From Diplocarpon mali (Eukaryota > Ascomycota > Leotiomycetes > Helotiales > Drepanopezizaceae), in NCBI GenBank assembly GCA_024741835.1, contig JAENRP010000267.1, positions 1-57,902 of the forward strand: a stretch of DNA of 57,902 nt, in the 5' to 3' direction. Below are positions 35,594-46,622 of this stretch, one piece after another (the stretch's first letter is position 1; each line of letters begins with the position of its first letter). The position numbers and the translations under genes were made by a program. The notes under the pieces are model-generated. The model was not told the origin of the DNA and ran no database searches. It saw nothing but the letters and a program-made list of their open reading frames with translations.

Positions 35594-36378
35594 TAACACT
35601 TTCCTCCTCTTTCTCCCTTTTGTATTCCTCCTTATTATATTCCTCCTCTTCCTCTATTACCTTTGCCTTTATATCTGCCTCTACCTCTATCTCTGCCTCT
35701 ATCTCTGCCGCAGCCTCCTCCTCTTGTAAGGTAGGCCTTAGCGATTAACGCAGCTATCTGTATAGATATAGGCGCTACCTTTAGCTCTTATTTATATATC
35801 ACTTTATACTTTTGAATTGCGACAATTGTCTTTTAGAAGGTTATAAGAGAGGTTTTAAGGTTAATTATAATTAAACTTTATATTCTAACTATTAAAAGAC
35901 TATTAAGCAATTGCTTTTTCATTTGGGTATTATTAGGAGGGTTGCTATAACTTTAGAAAAGAGCTTGAATACTCTTAAGTTATAGAACGTAATTATTGAA
36001 CGACTTAGAGTAGGGAATATACTTAGCCTTATTGAACTCCTTGATTAAGTTTATATAAGTCTTAGAGTTCTCGACAAGTTTGCTCTCTCCTGCTTTAAGA
36101 GCGTTCTAAAGAGTATAAGCGTTATTAACTATGATCTAAGTGCGATACTTTCTATTAAGGCTAAGGGTAAGGCCTTTAGCTATAGTAGCTATAGCCTCTT
36201 AGTTCTTCTTTTCCTATTTACCTTTAGATTTAGCAGGTTTCAAAGGAATAGGGCCGATGGCCTATTAAAGACAGCCATTTATGGCTAAGTTTTAAATAGT
36301 AGCTGGTTCCTATTCCTAGTAGTTAGACTAATTAAGCTTGATCTTAGCATTATTGATCTTGGTAGTCTTCTTAATCAT
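35594..36378 (-). pseudogene. Copia-2 gag pseudogene (N-terminal part)
   Basis: On the minus strand a start codon at 36378 opens a UBN2-type Copia Gag: MIKKTTKINNAKIKLN, a SNY.EWEP-like motif and NLAINGCL, then a helical region (SKLVENSKTYINLIKEFNKAKYIPYSKSFNNYV), and at the C-terminal end an Arg/Gly-rich nucleic-acid-binding tract (35600-35720, GRDRGRDRGRGR). The plus-strand frames at 35541-35748 are shadows of that tract. The coding sequence is cut at 35598 by Gypsy B and continues at 29238 with the zinc knuckle. Several Trp/Gln codons are stops. Confidence 0.78.
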
Positions 36379-36563
36379 TTTTATTAAGTTAGGGTTATGG
36401 AAAAAAAAGGGGTGAAAAATAGGGGTAAAAAGGGGAAGAAGGTGTATATGTGTGTGTATATATAGGGGTATATAAAGAGGTATTGTGTAATTGTGTTTTG
36501 CTAAGAAGTAGGTTCAAAATTGAAGAGATTGATTAAGTTAATCGATTCTAGGAATTGCTACTA

Positions 36564-36687
36564 TAACAGAATCGAAAGGTGTAGATTCTAGTTCTAGAGA
36601 GCTGAAGTAGTATATATACAAGGTTGGCTTACTAAGCCTTAGCCTCTGCTCCGTGCGGTAATCTCCGTACCTTATATATTTCTAACA
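36564..36687 (-). repeat. Copia-2 LTR (right, 5' LTR of the element, 124 bp)
   Basis: Runs TAACAGAATCG (decayed from TGACAG) to TTTCTAACA on the plus strand, followed by AATTG, the target duplication. Confidence 0.92.
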
Positions 36688-36692
36688 AATTG

Positions 36693-39401
36693 ATCATCAA
36701 CGCTGAGAATACTGTTGCCTGTTGACGTGCTTCGATTACTAGCTTTAAGCCAAGCACAAAAAAGTACTGTACACTAGGTATGATATCATATCTTCATAAT
36801 CAGCCAAGAAAACGCACAAGTACTGTGATACGTCGAGCTACTCAAACCTTGTTTCTCTTGACCCTCACATTGCCCTTCTTTACGTGACACGCAATATCGA
36901 TAACTTGAGTAGCGAAGCAACCTGCTTTGAAAATAAAAATGGCATCGGGCGTAGCACGACTGGCATGACTTACATAAGCGTACAAAGAAGCAGTGAGGGC
37001 TTGAATTAAAGGCAGGAGTTAAGTTGACGGCGAGAATAAATGGTTCATGATAATAGCTACTCCGAGGCAAGAACTGATACTAGGAGATATCGATTTTGAT
37101 AGAAAATGACTTTGACAAAAAAGGTGCATGTGAGACCCAAAAAGGCCGGGTTTGGGTTTTTACCTACCCACTTGCTGTCAAAGAAGAGGGTGCAATAGCT
37201 ATCCAAAAGCCAAAAGGTTTTTACCTTTAGGGGTTCTCTAGGTATAAGACTCTCAAGATTCTAACTATTTGAACGTCCAACTAAGCCTGTTGAGGTAGGT
37301 GTATGACATCCGCTCGGAAAATCAAGTCTGGTCTGGACCACTACGATTCGGTGACAGAAGGCACTTGTGCGATCTATACTTGGGTCCCAGCTCCTATCTT
37401 GCTGCCCGCGTACTGACTCTGTTGATTCTTACACAAAGTAGGAACCAAGGTCAACGTGAAGTAAAGTTGCTCGTTTAGGCGGCCTATCCTTCTGCGCCGT
37501 TTGTTTGTTGATTTTAGCAAGCGAGGAGCGAAGAACACTTACCCCGCAAGAGAAAAATCGAGAATCAAAAAGACAGGATCAATGAGTGGTCCACTTCAAT
37601 GAAAAAAAGACACGAATTCATCCTCATCACCTTGGTGATTGCGGCTGATCAGCAACATACTTCCAGCGTGACTCGCGTGACTTATGAGGTTTGAATAGGC
37701 ACATACCATGCATGAATGGGGTGATATGAGACGTTATTGTATGAATCTCGAGATAAATTTGTTTCCTATACTAGTACATGAATTGATAAGCCTGCGCTGA
37801 CTATTGCTAAGAAAATATTAGCATAGCAAACCGTTCAGCTCCATCTGTGATCTAGCGATTGGATCCTCCGTAAAATTCCCTGCCAATACTTGTCAGAAAA
37901 TTCTTGTATATAAAGCTTGTGCATCACAGTTGCGTCTGCAAAAACGGATTCGTCTAGAAATAAGATTCTTTCAGCTTGAACTTGGGTCATCGTTTCAGTT
38001 CTGACGCAGAGATGATTCCTGAGTTGCTAAATTGTGCTTTCTATCGTGAGCTAAAATGGATAAGATGGTATGTAAAATATTTTACATTTCAAATTATAGC
38101 GATGAAAAAAATATACATTTATATATAAACGCAAACGCTGCTCATATAGAACTCGTCGACATTCAAACCCCTACTAGAGATTTTCCGAGATTTTTCATTT
38201 TACAATACTTCGCCGTGCTACGACACGCATGTCAGCGAGCCGAGGGATGGCTGGAAACTTCGCTCAATTCTTCTCTTATGGCATTCGGGGATGGTGCATC
38301 GTAGCTAGGAGAAAGAGATTGATTAGAGTAACATAACCAGAAATCTCGACGTTTCTCATTCACAAAATTCAAGACTTTGATATGGTGTAATTCATGAAGC
38401 GAGGATATCTTCACTGGGACCGAAGCGATGAGCTTGAAGCTGACAGCTGACGCACTGGGACTAACTCACGAGTGGATTCTGAAGGGAAAGTTGAATACTT
38501 GGTGACAGAGCCAAACCTCCTGTCTCGCTGAGATGGAACAAATTGGTTCTTGAGGGCAGCTCCTCTTCCAAACCTGGTGTCTTTTCTGACTGTTGACTCT
38601 AAGGGGGATAGAGGGAAGCTCAGTTAAGGCTGGCTTTGCTGCTAATTCTAGCAATAGATCATCAAACTTCTGTGAAACATACACAAAATTACATCCACAT
38701 CTCTCGGAGGCATTGCGTCGCTGGAAGTAAGGGTCAAAATCAACAGTGCCAGGCTAGACGCAATCACTTGGAAGTTGCGGATCCTGCTACTGTGTTCGGC
38801 AGGCAGTGAAGCCCCTTCGCAATCTCCAGGAGGTATGGCCGTCTGGTAAGCGCTATAAATACAGGGGTCAACCTCGCTTCGGCATCTCAAATAACAACAA
38901 CATCATCCGCCCCTATCCGACGACCATCGCACAGGGTCGATAACTACAACACTTTCATCCTATCATGGGATGCATCTGTATGATCAGCCCTCCAGAATCT
39001 AGAGCTCGAACTATCCAGGCTTCTCGGCAAAATCGACTGAGTTGATACCTGATACAGATTGGTCCGATATGATACCATGGCGGGGTTCTAAGATGCCATA
39101 TTCACAGCTGGTAGTGCGGGGCAGACCAGCTCACCCTCTTGGGGAACTGCAGCAAGAGTAGGTTTTGGTCTGTTTCTAGCAGGGAACAGTCCTCCGCTTG
39201 CTTTACCAGCTTTACGGTAGGGGCTCGAGGCATGCCGTGATATCGAGTCTACAGGGGTGATCAAGAGCTACCCTTGCTCGGCAAACTCTCCATGGTCCCG
39301 TATCAGATCCGCGTTTCTCACCGTCAACAAATACTCTGGGTATCCATATCTATCTCTCCATCTCCTCTCCGGTTCGCGTACATCTCTCTCGCGACTACAT
39401 A
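36693..39401. other. Intergenic stretch between Copia-2 and the SfnG-like gene
   Basis: No supported gene. Short frames at 36786-37070, 38056-38304 and 38648-38890 have no domain or splice logic. The right part should contain the promoter and long 5' UTR of the SfnG-like gene, with a TATA box candidate at 38854. Confidence 0.55.
38854..38861 (+). promoter_or_regulatory. TATA box candidate upstream of the SfnG-like gene
   Basis: TATAAATA in otherwise mixed sequence, followed by CA-rich DNA (ATAACAACAACATCATC) resembling a fungal transcription start region. It lies about 540 bp before the ATG, so a long leader (or a leader intron) would be needed. Suggestive only. Confidence 0.25.
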
Positions 39402-40772
39402 ATGCCTGCCAAAAGACAAAGAACTTCCATTGGCAACGACCATGCTGTTGCAGAGATTGGCCATGGAAAGAGCGCCCTCGATGGATCTCATTATACCGCA
39501 GCGTCAGACATCAACGACGATCCTGATCGTGTGAAGTTCGCATACTGGGTTCCCAACGTCTCTGGAGGTCTTGTCATCTCAAAGATTCCTCAACGGACCG
39601 GGTGAGCTCGAACCGCCCCCCTGTACAAAATGGGATATTGAACAAGCTCAGATGGGACTACGAATCCAATGTGAGATATGCTCGAACAGCCGAGAGTTTT
39701 GGCTTTGAATACGCCCTTACTCAGATTCGCTTCATGGCAGGGTATGGAGCTGTCAGTCCGCCTCCTACCGCGCGGGACCATCGTTAACAGTTGCCAGGAA
39801 AACCAACACGAATCCGTTTCATTCTCTCAAGCTCTCCTCCACGCCACCAGGAAACTGAACGTCATCGCCGCGCTGCTACCAGGGCCCTGGAACCCCGCCG
39901 TAGCCGCAAAGCAGATTGCCAGCATAGACCATTACACCAATGGGCGTATTTCTGTGAACGTCGTGTCGGGCTGGTTCAAGGCCGAGTTCACCAGCATTGG
40001 ACAATGGTGGCTGGAGCACGCTGAGCGGTACCGTCGCAGCAGGGAGTTTATGGAATGCCTGCGTGGCATCTGGACCACCGACAAGTACACCTTCAAAGGC
40101 GACTTCTATCAATTCCACGACTATCCCCTCTCCCCCAAACCACTCGCCCTCCCCGGTCGTCCCCACCCGCTCATATTCCAGGGAGGAAACTCGATCGACG
40201 CGCGCGAGAACGGGGCGCATGTCTGCGACTACTACTTCATGAACGGCAACACGCTCGAAGGTTTCCAGGAGCAGATCGCCGACGTGAGAGAGCGCGCGCG
40301 GAAGGTGGGTCGTGAGGGTGAGGTCCGCTTCGCCGTCAACGGCTTCGCGATCGTGAAAGAGACAGAGGAGGAAGCTGTCCAGCTGCTGTCCGAAATCCAG
40401 GGCAAAGCCGATAAAGAAGCTGTCGCGGCCTTCGGCGACGCGGTCAAGCAGGCCGGCTCATCGACGGGCAATAAAAAGGGAATGTGGGCTGACAGCAAGT
40501 TCGAGGACCTGGTGCAGTACAATGATGGTTTTAAGACGAAGCTTATTGGGACCAAGGAGCAGGTTGCTGATCGCATCTTGCTGTTGAAAAGCCTAGGCAT
40601 AGATATCGTGCTCTTGGCGTTCTTACACTACGAAGAGGACATTGAGAATTTCGGAACGGATGTTTTGCCCCTCGTCAGGAGTTTGGAGAAGTTGGGGCGG
40701 GGGAAGAATGCAGATGAAGAGATTAAGCTAACGGGGGATGTTTATAGAGCCAGGAAGGCCGAAAAGGCGTAA
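39402..40772 (+). CDS. FMNH2-dependent dimethyl sulfone monooxygenase, SfnG-like (LLM-class flavin monooxygenase), 424 aa in 3 exons
   Basis: SfnG oxidises dimethyl sulfone to methanesulfinate using FMNH2 supplied by a reductase; in bacteria it serves sulfur scavenging. The bacterial-luciferase-like TIM-barrel family is clear: KFAYWVPNVSGGLVISKI at about residue 45, EYALTQIRFMAGYGA, HESVSFSQALLHAT, VVSGWFKAEF, then GGNSIDARENGAHVCDYYFMNG and the C-terminal VQYNDGFKTKLIGT. Exons are 39402-39601, 39653-type start at 39652 to 39751, and 39798-40772; introns of 50 nt (39602-39651, GTGAGC...CTCAG) and 46 nt (39752-39797, GTCAGT donor, TTAAC branch). The coding sum is 1275 nt, in frame, and both joins restore conserved sequence (IPQRTGWDYES and AGYGAENQHES). 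ATG 39402 has A at -3. The 44-residue N-terminal extension is Ser/Asp-rich. No reductase or transporter partner lies nearby. The substrate is inferred from family likeness; another small organosulfur compound is possible. Confidence 0.92.
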
Positions 40773-41955
40773 TCGTATGCTTAATAGGCGACGGTGCGTT
40801 TTGTGCCTCTGTAGAAATGTCCAATTGACGGTACAATCCTTGGATCTAGGCCTCCACAGCGGTTTTCGGCCAGCGAATGCTCTGTGTACCGCGCATTAGC
40901 TAGGAAAACCAGCATGGAGCGTCCACCTGATCGAGTCATGTGACCACCATATTAATCAAGCAATGAAGAATTGGATACACCCTCCAGCTCAGTCACGACG
41001 TGGAGACACATTGTCACTCCATTTAGTTTCGTGGCAGCTTGTGGGAGGTCGATGATAAACTGACGGCAGACGTCGGTGAAGGACATTTGGATATGATGTA
41101 GTGACTTTGCGGAGTCACCTCAAAAGACACTCCCACTCGCTCAGCAGTTACACTAAGCCTACCTCAGCCACTCCATCATCTAGAGCCATCTACTTCTACA
41201 TACCTAGGGACCCGGCGAGCTACTCGGCCGGCTGAGCAAGTATTACCCGGGCTCCTCAATATTACCCAGGAGTTTAGAAAAGGCTCCTCGAGCGGACTTC
41301 AACCACAGTACACATGAGGTCGGTTCGGCTTGCTAGAGCGGTACAGTACCAGACGGCTGGTGCGGCCTCGGGATGAGTAGTACCTATTCTATGTGCGGCA
41401 GAATTGATGCTTACCTCCTTGTTGGGGGTTTGATGTTTTAGGGTCTCAATTCTGAGGGGCACTCTGTAGGTTGGAGGAGGGGGAAAACAGAAGAAAAAGG
41501 CAACAGTGAGGAAGGAACACACCAGTACAGAAGCTTGATTGACTTCGCGTGGACGAAAATGAAAAGCCCATTTTTTTCTTTTTCTTCGTAAGAGATGAAA
41601 CGAGATGAGCTAAGATCAGAGCTCAAAAACTCGCGGTCTCAGGAAGAAAGGCTTAGAGTACACGTTGCGTGCAAGCCGAGAACGAGATGATAGGGGTTGA
41701 AGATACATTGATGGGTGGATGGGAGCTGAGGAGAGAGCTGGGATGAGTAGTCGGAGATGAAGGATGAGAGACGGAGATAGGCGGAAGAGAGGCATAAGAC
41801 AGAGCTCCCCCGTATAAGAAAAGCATGATAAGACGCTCGGCATCTGGAGAGAAAGCACAGCATGCTAGGTAGCACCAGCAGACATTGAAAATAAGTTGTA
41901 GACCGAACCAAGATTACAACTACTTTACTGCAGATACAAAAATATCTTATCCTCT
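40773..41955. other. Convergent intergenic region between the SfnG-like gene and GPI2
   Basis: Holds the 3' ends of both genes. A short duplicated phrase (ATTACCCGGGCTCCT and ATTACCCAGGAG, about 41243-41272) is visible. No gene is supported; the minus-strand frames at 41274-41858 are low-complexity Ser/Leu/Phe-rich. Confidence 0.6.
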
Positions 41956-43452
41956 CTAGTAATCGTAATGCCTGCGAATAATCGGACGAGCGGGATCCCA
42001 CGGTCCGTGGATCTCGTTCTTGTACTTCTGCAGCCCGATCAGCCACCAGCTACAGGCACCCATGGCCAGTCCTGTAGCGAAAACGCCGATAAACAGGCCC
42101 ATCAGCCCGCTCTTCCATGGAAAATCCCAGATGCCTTCTCCGTCTCCGCCACGGCCGAGGATCAGACCTACGCCGCCGCCGGCACCGATCACGAGGAGCG
42201 TGGTGAGGGCCATATAAGCGCGGAATGATTTCTGCCGTACGTGGCGCCGAAAGACGGGAAAGAGGCCGAAGACTTCGATGGAGAAGAGGGTAAGGGAGAA
42301 GACTTCTCCCGTGCTGGGTAGTCGGGAGGCTAGCACGGTGGAGGCCATCAAGGCGGCGTTAGTGCTGAGACTTGCGGGGATGTTTTTGATGCCAGAGTTT
42401 AGGGGCGTTGGAGCGGGTGTACTATAGTCAAAGAAGAAGATGTTGATTGTGAAGAGCATGAATGACATCGCCCAGATGGAATCCTTGGACGTGGACTGCG
42501 TCAGGGATTTCAGGATTGGGGAGAGGCCCAGAAGGGTAAAGTAGATCAGAAGGGCGGACTTGGCTGTTGAGAGACGGAGATTCGTTCGTGGGGAGAAGAG
42601 GGCTGGAGGCCCCGGAGAGGGGTAGTTGGGTACGTATCGCGGGGTAGAAAGTTGGGGTGCTGAAGATCCGGATTGTGCGGAAGAGGCCGCCGCAGAGTGA
42701 GATTGGCGCACCACGATTGAGTCTTTGAGTGAGGCTGTAGCAGATGCTAGATGTGGATTGAGGTTCGTCGCCGAGCTGGAGGCAGACGCGTCTTGTGTGA
42801 AGATTGGTGGTGAGCGCGGCTGTGATTCCTCCTGTCCTACCCACCAGTCCCACAGCAACCAGCCCAGAAACGTACTGATGGATCCCCATCCCACAACCGC
42901 CTCCGGAGAGATGCGCCAGGTGTATATGCCGACGAAGCAGACGATGAAGATGATGACTGAACAGACGTGCTGAACGATGACCGTGGAGTCTGCGACCAAG
43001 GGCCAGAACGCGTAGGGCTGGAGCCGGGGATTGCGTTGCAGATGCTCGAGGAAAGTATCCTGATCCGTGTAGTTATCTGGGTCTGTACATCGTGAGCTCA
43101 CGTCCTCGGACAGGAGGCGCAACGCACAAGACTGCTTCACCCATAGTAGCTTCTTCCAGGCGCCTTTCTTCCTCCTACTCCCGCTGCGCGCTCTGTCGGC
43201 GTTTCTCCCTCTACGTGATCTCCGCGGATCAGCATTGAGACCAGTTGTCAGACGCAGGTCTTTCAATCCGGTCACAGCGGCAGATGGCTTGCGCGGGGGA
43301 GAGCCGTGGTAAATGGCATCTTCGGGAGCGAGGCGCGAGCGATCAGTCGCAGTGACCGGCGGTGGGTAGGCTGGCAGAGTCGTGCTTCGCGTGAGCGGTG
43401 GGAGAGGTTGCACTGTTGTTGCAGATGGCGCCGATGCCTGGTTGGGCACCAT
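41956..43452 (-). CDS. GPI2: GPI2/PIG-C subunit of the GPI-GlcNAc transferase complex, 483 aa in 2 exons
   Basis: GPI2 is a multi-pass ER membrane subunit of the complex that transfers GlcNAc to phosphatidylinositol, the first step of GPI-anchor synthesis. Family signatures: KKLLWVKQSYPDNYTDQ near residue 100-115, FWPLVADSTVIVQHVCSVI, several hydrophobic segments (IIFIVCFVGIYTW, TAKSALLIYFTLLGLSP, FMLFTINIFFFDYS, TLLVIGAGGGVGLIL, LMGLFIGVFATGLAMG) and the C-terminal EIHGPWDPARPII. A 45-nt intron (43083-43127, GTGCGT...CTCAC...ACAG) is a multiple of 3 and open, so it hides inside the reading frame. Removing it turns an unlike stretch into the conserved KQSYPDNY. The start is the first true ATG, 43452; the frame upstream to 43521 begins only with GTG. 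A Ser/Ala-rich insert (about 190-270) makes it longer than yeast Gpi2, as is usual in filamentous fungi. Confidence 0.93.
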   Translation of the reverse strand: MVPNQASAPSATTVQPLPPLTRSTTLPAYPPPVTATDRSRLAPEDAIYHGSPPRKPSAAVTGLKDLRLTTGLNADPRRSRRGRNADRARSGSRRKKGAWKKLLWVKQSCALRLLSEDVSSRCTDPDNYTDQDTFLEHLQRNPRLQPYAFWPLVADSTVIVQHVCSVIIFIVCFVGIYTWRISPEAVVGWGSISTFLGWLLWDWWVGQEESQPRSPPIFTQDASASSSATNLNPHLASATASLKDSIVVRQSHSAAASSAQSGSSAPQLSTPRYVPNYPSPGPPALFSPRTNLRLSTAKSALLIYFTLLGLSPILKSLTQSTSKDSIWAMSFMLFTINIFFFDYSTPAPTPLNSGIKNIPASLSTNAALMASTVLASRLPSTGEVFSLTLFSIEVFGLFPVFRRHVRQKSFRAYMALTTLLVIGAGGGVGLILGRGGDGEGIWDFPWKSGLMGLFIGVFATGLAMGACSWWLIGLQKYKNEIHGPWDPARPIIRRHYDY

Positions 43453-43674
43453 AATGCGCTTGGGGGTTGCATGAAGGGAAGATATCAGCCTCGTGAGGAT
43501 TGGCGGTTGACGAAAAAGCACGAGGCTGAGAAGCGCTCCAAAAAGATCACTGGATTAAGGGACTTGGCCCCGACACTCCCATCGGCCACCAGTCCGGGAC
43601 GGATCCGAGAAAGCCTCGAGAAGTGGTGCGGAGAGAGATCATTCAAAAAGCAGAAGTGGGTGTTGTTTAACAGT

Positions 43675-43680
43675 CACGTG
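43675..43680. promoter_or_regulatory. CACGTG motif upstream of GPI2
   Basis: A TCACGTGATC palindrome about 223 bp upstream of the GPI2 ATG, the consensus for fungal bHLH factors such as Cbf1-type proteins. Position and palindrome support a binding site; use is not shown. Confidence 0.3.
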
Positions 43681-43854
43681 ATCATACGGCACTCCAAGCC
43701 CCACGATTCTACGACTCGCCTCTACCTGGTCTCCTTGCTCTGCTTCTCGACCGCCAAGTCATTTGCTTCAAGTGCTCCATGGACGTCACCAATGAACACG
43801 ATATCGAGGTGCGAAATGCGAATCGGGCCTTTCCCTCACAAGCATTCATTCTTG

Positions 43855-44050
43855 CTCTGCGGCCTGGGGTGGCAATCATTCGAATCATTCAGAGACACTT
43901 GATTCTCCCTGCTCTCAAGAAGCGCAAGAAGCGCAAGAAGATGTACACAGAGATCAGAGTTGCTTCTCTCTCAGCTCTACTCCGCGGCCCATGGTAGAAA
44001 TTATCCAGAGACCCTTCATTCTCTCTGTCTGCTCTCAAGAAGGAGAGAGA
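43855..44050 (+). repeat. Diverged local tandem duplication, unit about 120 bp
   Basis: The blocks GCTCTGCGGCC...CAGAGACACTTGATTCT..CTGCTCTCAAGAAG and GCTCTACTCCGCGGCCC...CAGAGACCCTTCATTCT..CTGCTCTCAAGAAG lie about 120 bp apart. Both end in GAAG-rich runs. Old duplication; role unknown. Confidence 0.55.
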
Positions 44051-46622
44051 AAGAGAGACAAACGGAAACCAAAGGTTTCGGCGCCCAAGATATTGTCAAG
44101 ACCGCTGCACTCCTGCACACCCTCGTCGGCGGGAGATTCAACTCGCTGCAGGCCACGTCTCTCAACATGCACTGCGGTAAGCACAGGCAAGCATCCAGAC
44201 TCGGCTTTAATTGTAACTAACCATCACACAGACCATATGTTTCCAGTTCATCGCACGGGAGGCAACTCGCGAGACTCCCGAGGAAGCCCCGAGGGTCAAG
44301 GGATTCAGAAACAATGCTTGCAGCTGCCCACTCGATCCCTGCGGCGATCTCTCATCCCCTGATGAAAGAGTTTCAAGAGTTCGCGCTCTGGTGCTCGGGT
44401 GCTCGGGTGCTCTGGTGCACGCTCAATCTCCGACCACAGTACGGGGACTGAGCTCCCTCGGCGACAGAGCCTGCCTCAATATGTCCCAACACACGGAAGC
44501 AGAAATCGAGCTGGTCAGAGGTTGGATGTCTGTGCCGATGCGCGTGCCGGGGGAGCTCCTCATCCTAAGTGGTGTGGTGGTCCTGGGTTTTCCCCGGTGC
44601 AGGAGTACCTCGTATCAGCACTCTCGCTGAGCTACGGGCACTGCCGATGTGTCGTGTCGAAGAACTCCCTCCAGTAGACAGCACGTAGTCCACGGTCCGG
44701 GTGACGAGCATGGTTTGCACCCGGGACGAGTCGGAAGGAAGTATGTCGACGGAAGTCCTCTGCTCTGAGGAGAAGTGCCAGATGTAGATTGGCGCAGGGC
44801 TCCGGAACCAAGAGATCCCCCATGGGCCCTTTGGAGTGGGTTGCTGGATCGTTTGACTTGGCAGTTTCGAGGTCAGATATTGCAATTAATAATAAAACCG
44901 AAGTATGTGCCCCGCGGTCGCCCATGCTCCGCGGACGCCTGATACCGACGCATTGACGATAGCTGCGTCTATTCCACCACCCCACATCTGACCCGGAGTA
45001 TCTGGAGTCGGAGCTGTCCTGAGCCAAAAAGCAGCTGTTTCTACCTCCTTGCCAGATCCCAAATCCGGCCGACGGGACGAGGTCTGGCCTTTGCTCTCAA
45101 TCCTTCCTGGACCCATTGCCCGGCTCACCGCCCGCGTTTCTGCCAGCAGCGCTTTTGCTCTGCCAGGGTAGAGGCAGCGCGGTGAGTCGAACCTTTCCTC
45201 TCTCTGCCTTACGCTACCGAATACACCAGACTCTTTTCTCGCTGAGCCATGACATAAAGCTTAAGCCACAAGGTCACGTCTGGGCCGATGGTTCGTTTGA
45301 CTCGAGTCGTCGAGCAGGATCCGAGAGAATATCAGCCGCGCTGAGCATCCCGATCAACACGACGCGGACGGGTGACTTGGGGGGGAGAGAAGTTGGAGTC
45401 TGGCAGGGAGAAAGTCCATGATTGGTGAGACGGCATCCCCTTGCCGAGGAAGGAAAAGGAAAGGATCGTTGGGATGCTCTACTGTGTACTGTGTAATGTG
45501 TACTGTAGTAGAGTAACTCCTCGATCCTTCGGACCCCGCAAGCCGAAGAAGTAGAAAGGACATGGATAGATACATGCATGCATACATACATTCATACAGA
45601 GTCAGTCAGCAAGAGGCAAGGCAGAAAGCCATTTCCCCCCTGGACTGGCTTCGTTGGAGGGATTGTAACGTGTTGTGCCCGAATTCTTGTTGGCCGAGGA
45701 GGTATCTAGGCAAGGCAGCTTGGCTCGATATCTATATCTAGGGAGCTTCCTTACCGTCCCCGTGCCTCAGGGAAGGTTGTATAATTATAGAAGTCATGGG
45801 CTTGATGCGCAGTGAGCCAACGCAACTCGCAAGCTTGATTCATCCAAGACGTTCCTCAGGTCTTCACCGGAGAGTGGAGTCCGAAGTACTATCAGAGCAC
45901 CGAGCAGGCACCCATGAGCACCTGGTAATGCCTCAGCTCATCTTCCCCGCGAGGTGTCCGCGAAGTATCTACGAGTATCTCATGGCTCCCTGGTGACCGA
46001 GGTCCTCCTGTACGTACAGTAGGAGGCCTGGCCGCTGCGTCTGAGCTGCCGAGGTCGATCCGTCGACCGTGGACCGTGTGTGCAACTTGGAGAATGTCAC
46101 CATTCCTGGTCTGGTCCCGAAACCCTTGGGATCCCCACGCGAAGACATGTCTTTATTCCTTACCACCCCCGTACTACTGAACACCATACCAGAACCTTAC
46201 CGTACCTCATGTATCCGTGTCATCGTGTCCCAGCGCAGGTAAGCTTTCCCATTTTGCCGAGTGCGGTCACGGTTTCATCCTGACCGGCCGCCCATCGTTG
46301 CTTTAAAGCCTGATGCGTCCCCCGTCCCCCTCCCTCCGTTCGCATCACCGTTGCTACTTGCATTCATCCCGACAAAGGTGCCGCCAGGGACGGACAGGTA
46401 TCAGAGGAGAATCAAGCACCCAGTCACTCACGGGGAATAGCAAAGCATAGCATTGCGTGCAGGCACCCGTCAATTGCTCTTCAACCGAATCGAATCCTCT
46501 CTCGTCGGATCCAGCTCGAACCAGTCCTCATTTGCATCCCCTGCTTGACTTACCTCCCGACCGGTTAGACCTCCAGGAATACATACCCTCCGAATCGTAA
46601 TCACCAGCTTCCGCCCTACAAG

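Larger units (their letters stand above)
25266..36687 (-). mobile_element. Copia-2: RIP-decayed Ty1/Copia retrotransposon, split by Gypsy B
   Basis: Two 124-bp LTRs (25266-25389 and 36564-36687) bound an element read on the minus strand, with a 5-bp target duplication AATTG (25261-25265 and 36688-36692). In element orientation a G-rich polypurine tract (AATAGGGGGC) lies just before the 3' LTR (plus-strand 25390-25400). Gag is at the right, then integrase, RT and RNase H to the left, in Copia order. Removing Gypsy B (29239-35593 and one 5-bp duplicate) gives an element of about 5.1 kb, normal for Copia. It belongs to a different family from Copia-1, judging by LTR and RNase H sequence. Confidence 0.92.
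43453..46622. other. Divergent intergenic region (about 3.2 kb)
   Basis: Lies between the starts of GPI2 (minus) and the gene at 46623 (plus). Many short frames on both strands (for example 43779-43997, 44391-44677, 44632-45128) show no domain, signal or splice logic. A diverged local duplication at about 43855-44050 and a CATG/CATA short repeat near 45571-45597 are present. Unusually long for this gene density; a non-coding or fast-evolving gene cannot be excluded. Confidence 0.5.

Noticed and set aside
35541..35748. Two plus-strand Leu/Ser/Tyr-rich frames of 62 codons
   Set aside because: They lie opposite the Arg/Gly-rich end of Copia-2 gag and run partly through the Gypsy B LTR; shadow frames.
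39402..43452. A metabolic gene cluster around the SfnG-like gene
   Set aside because: The only close neighbour is GPI2, a housekeeping gene transcribed toward it; no transporter, reductase or regulator is nearby.
43453..43521. N-terminal extension of GPI2 to 43521
   Set aside because: The upstream frame begins with GTG, not ATG. The first in-frame ATG is 43452, with A at -3.
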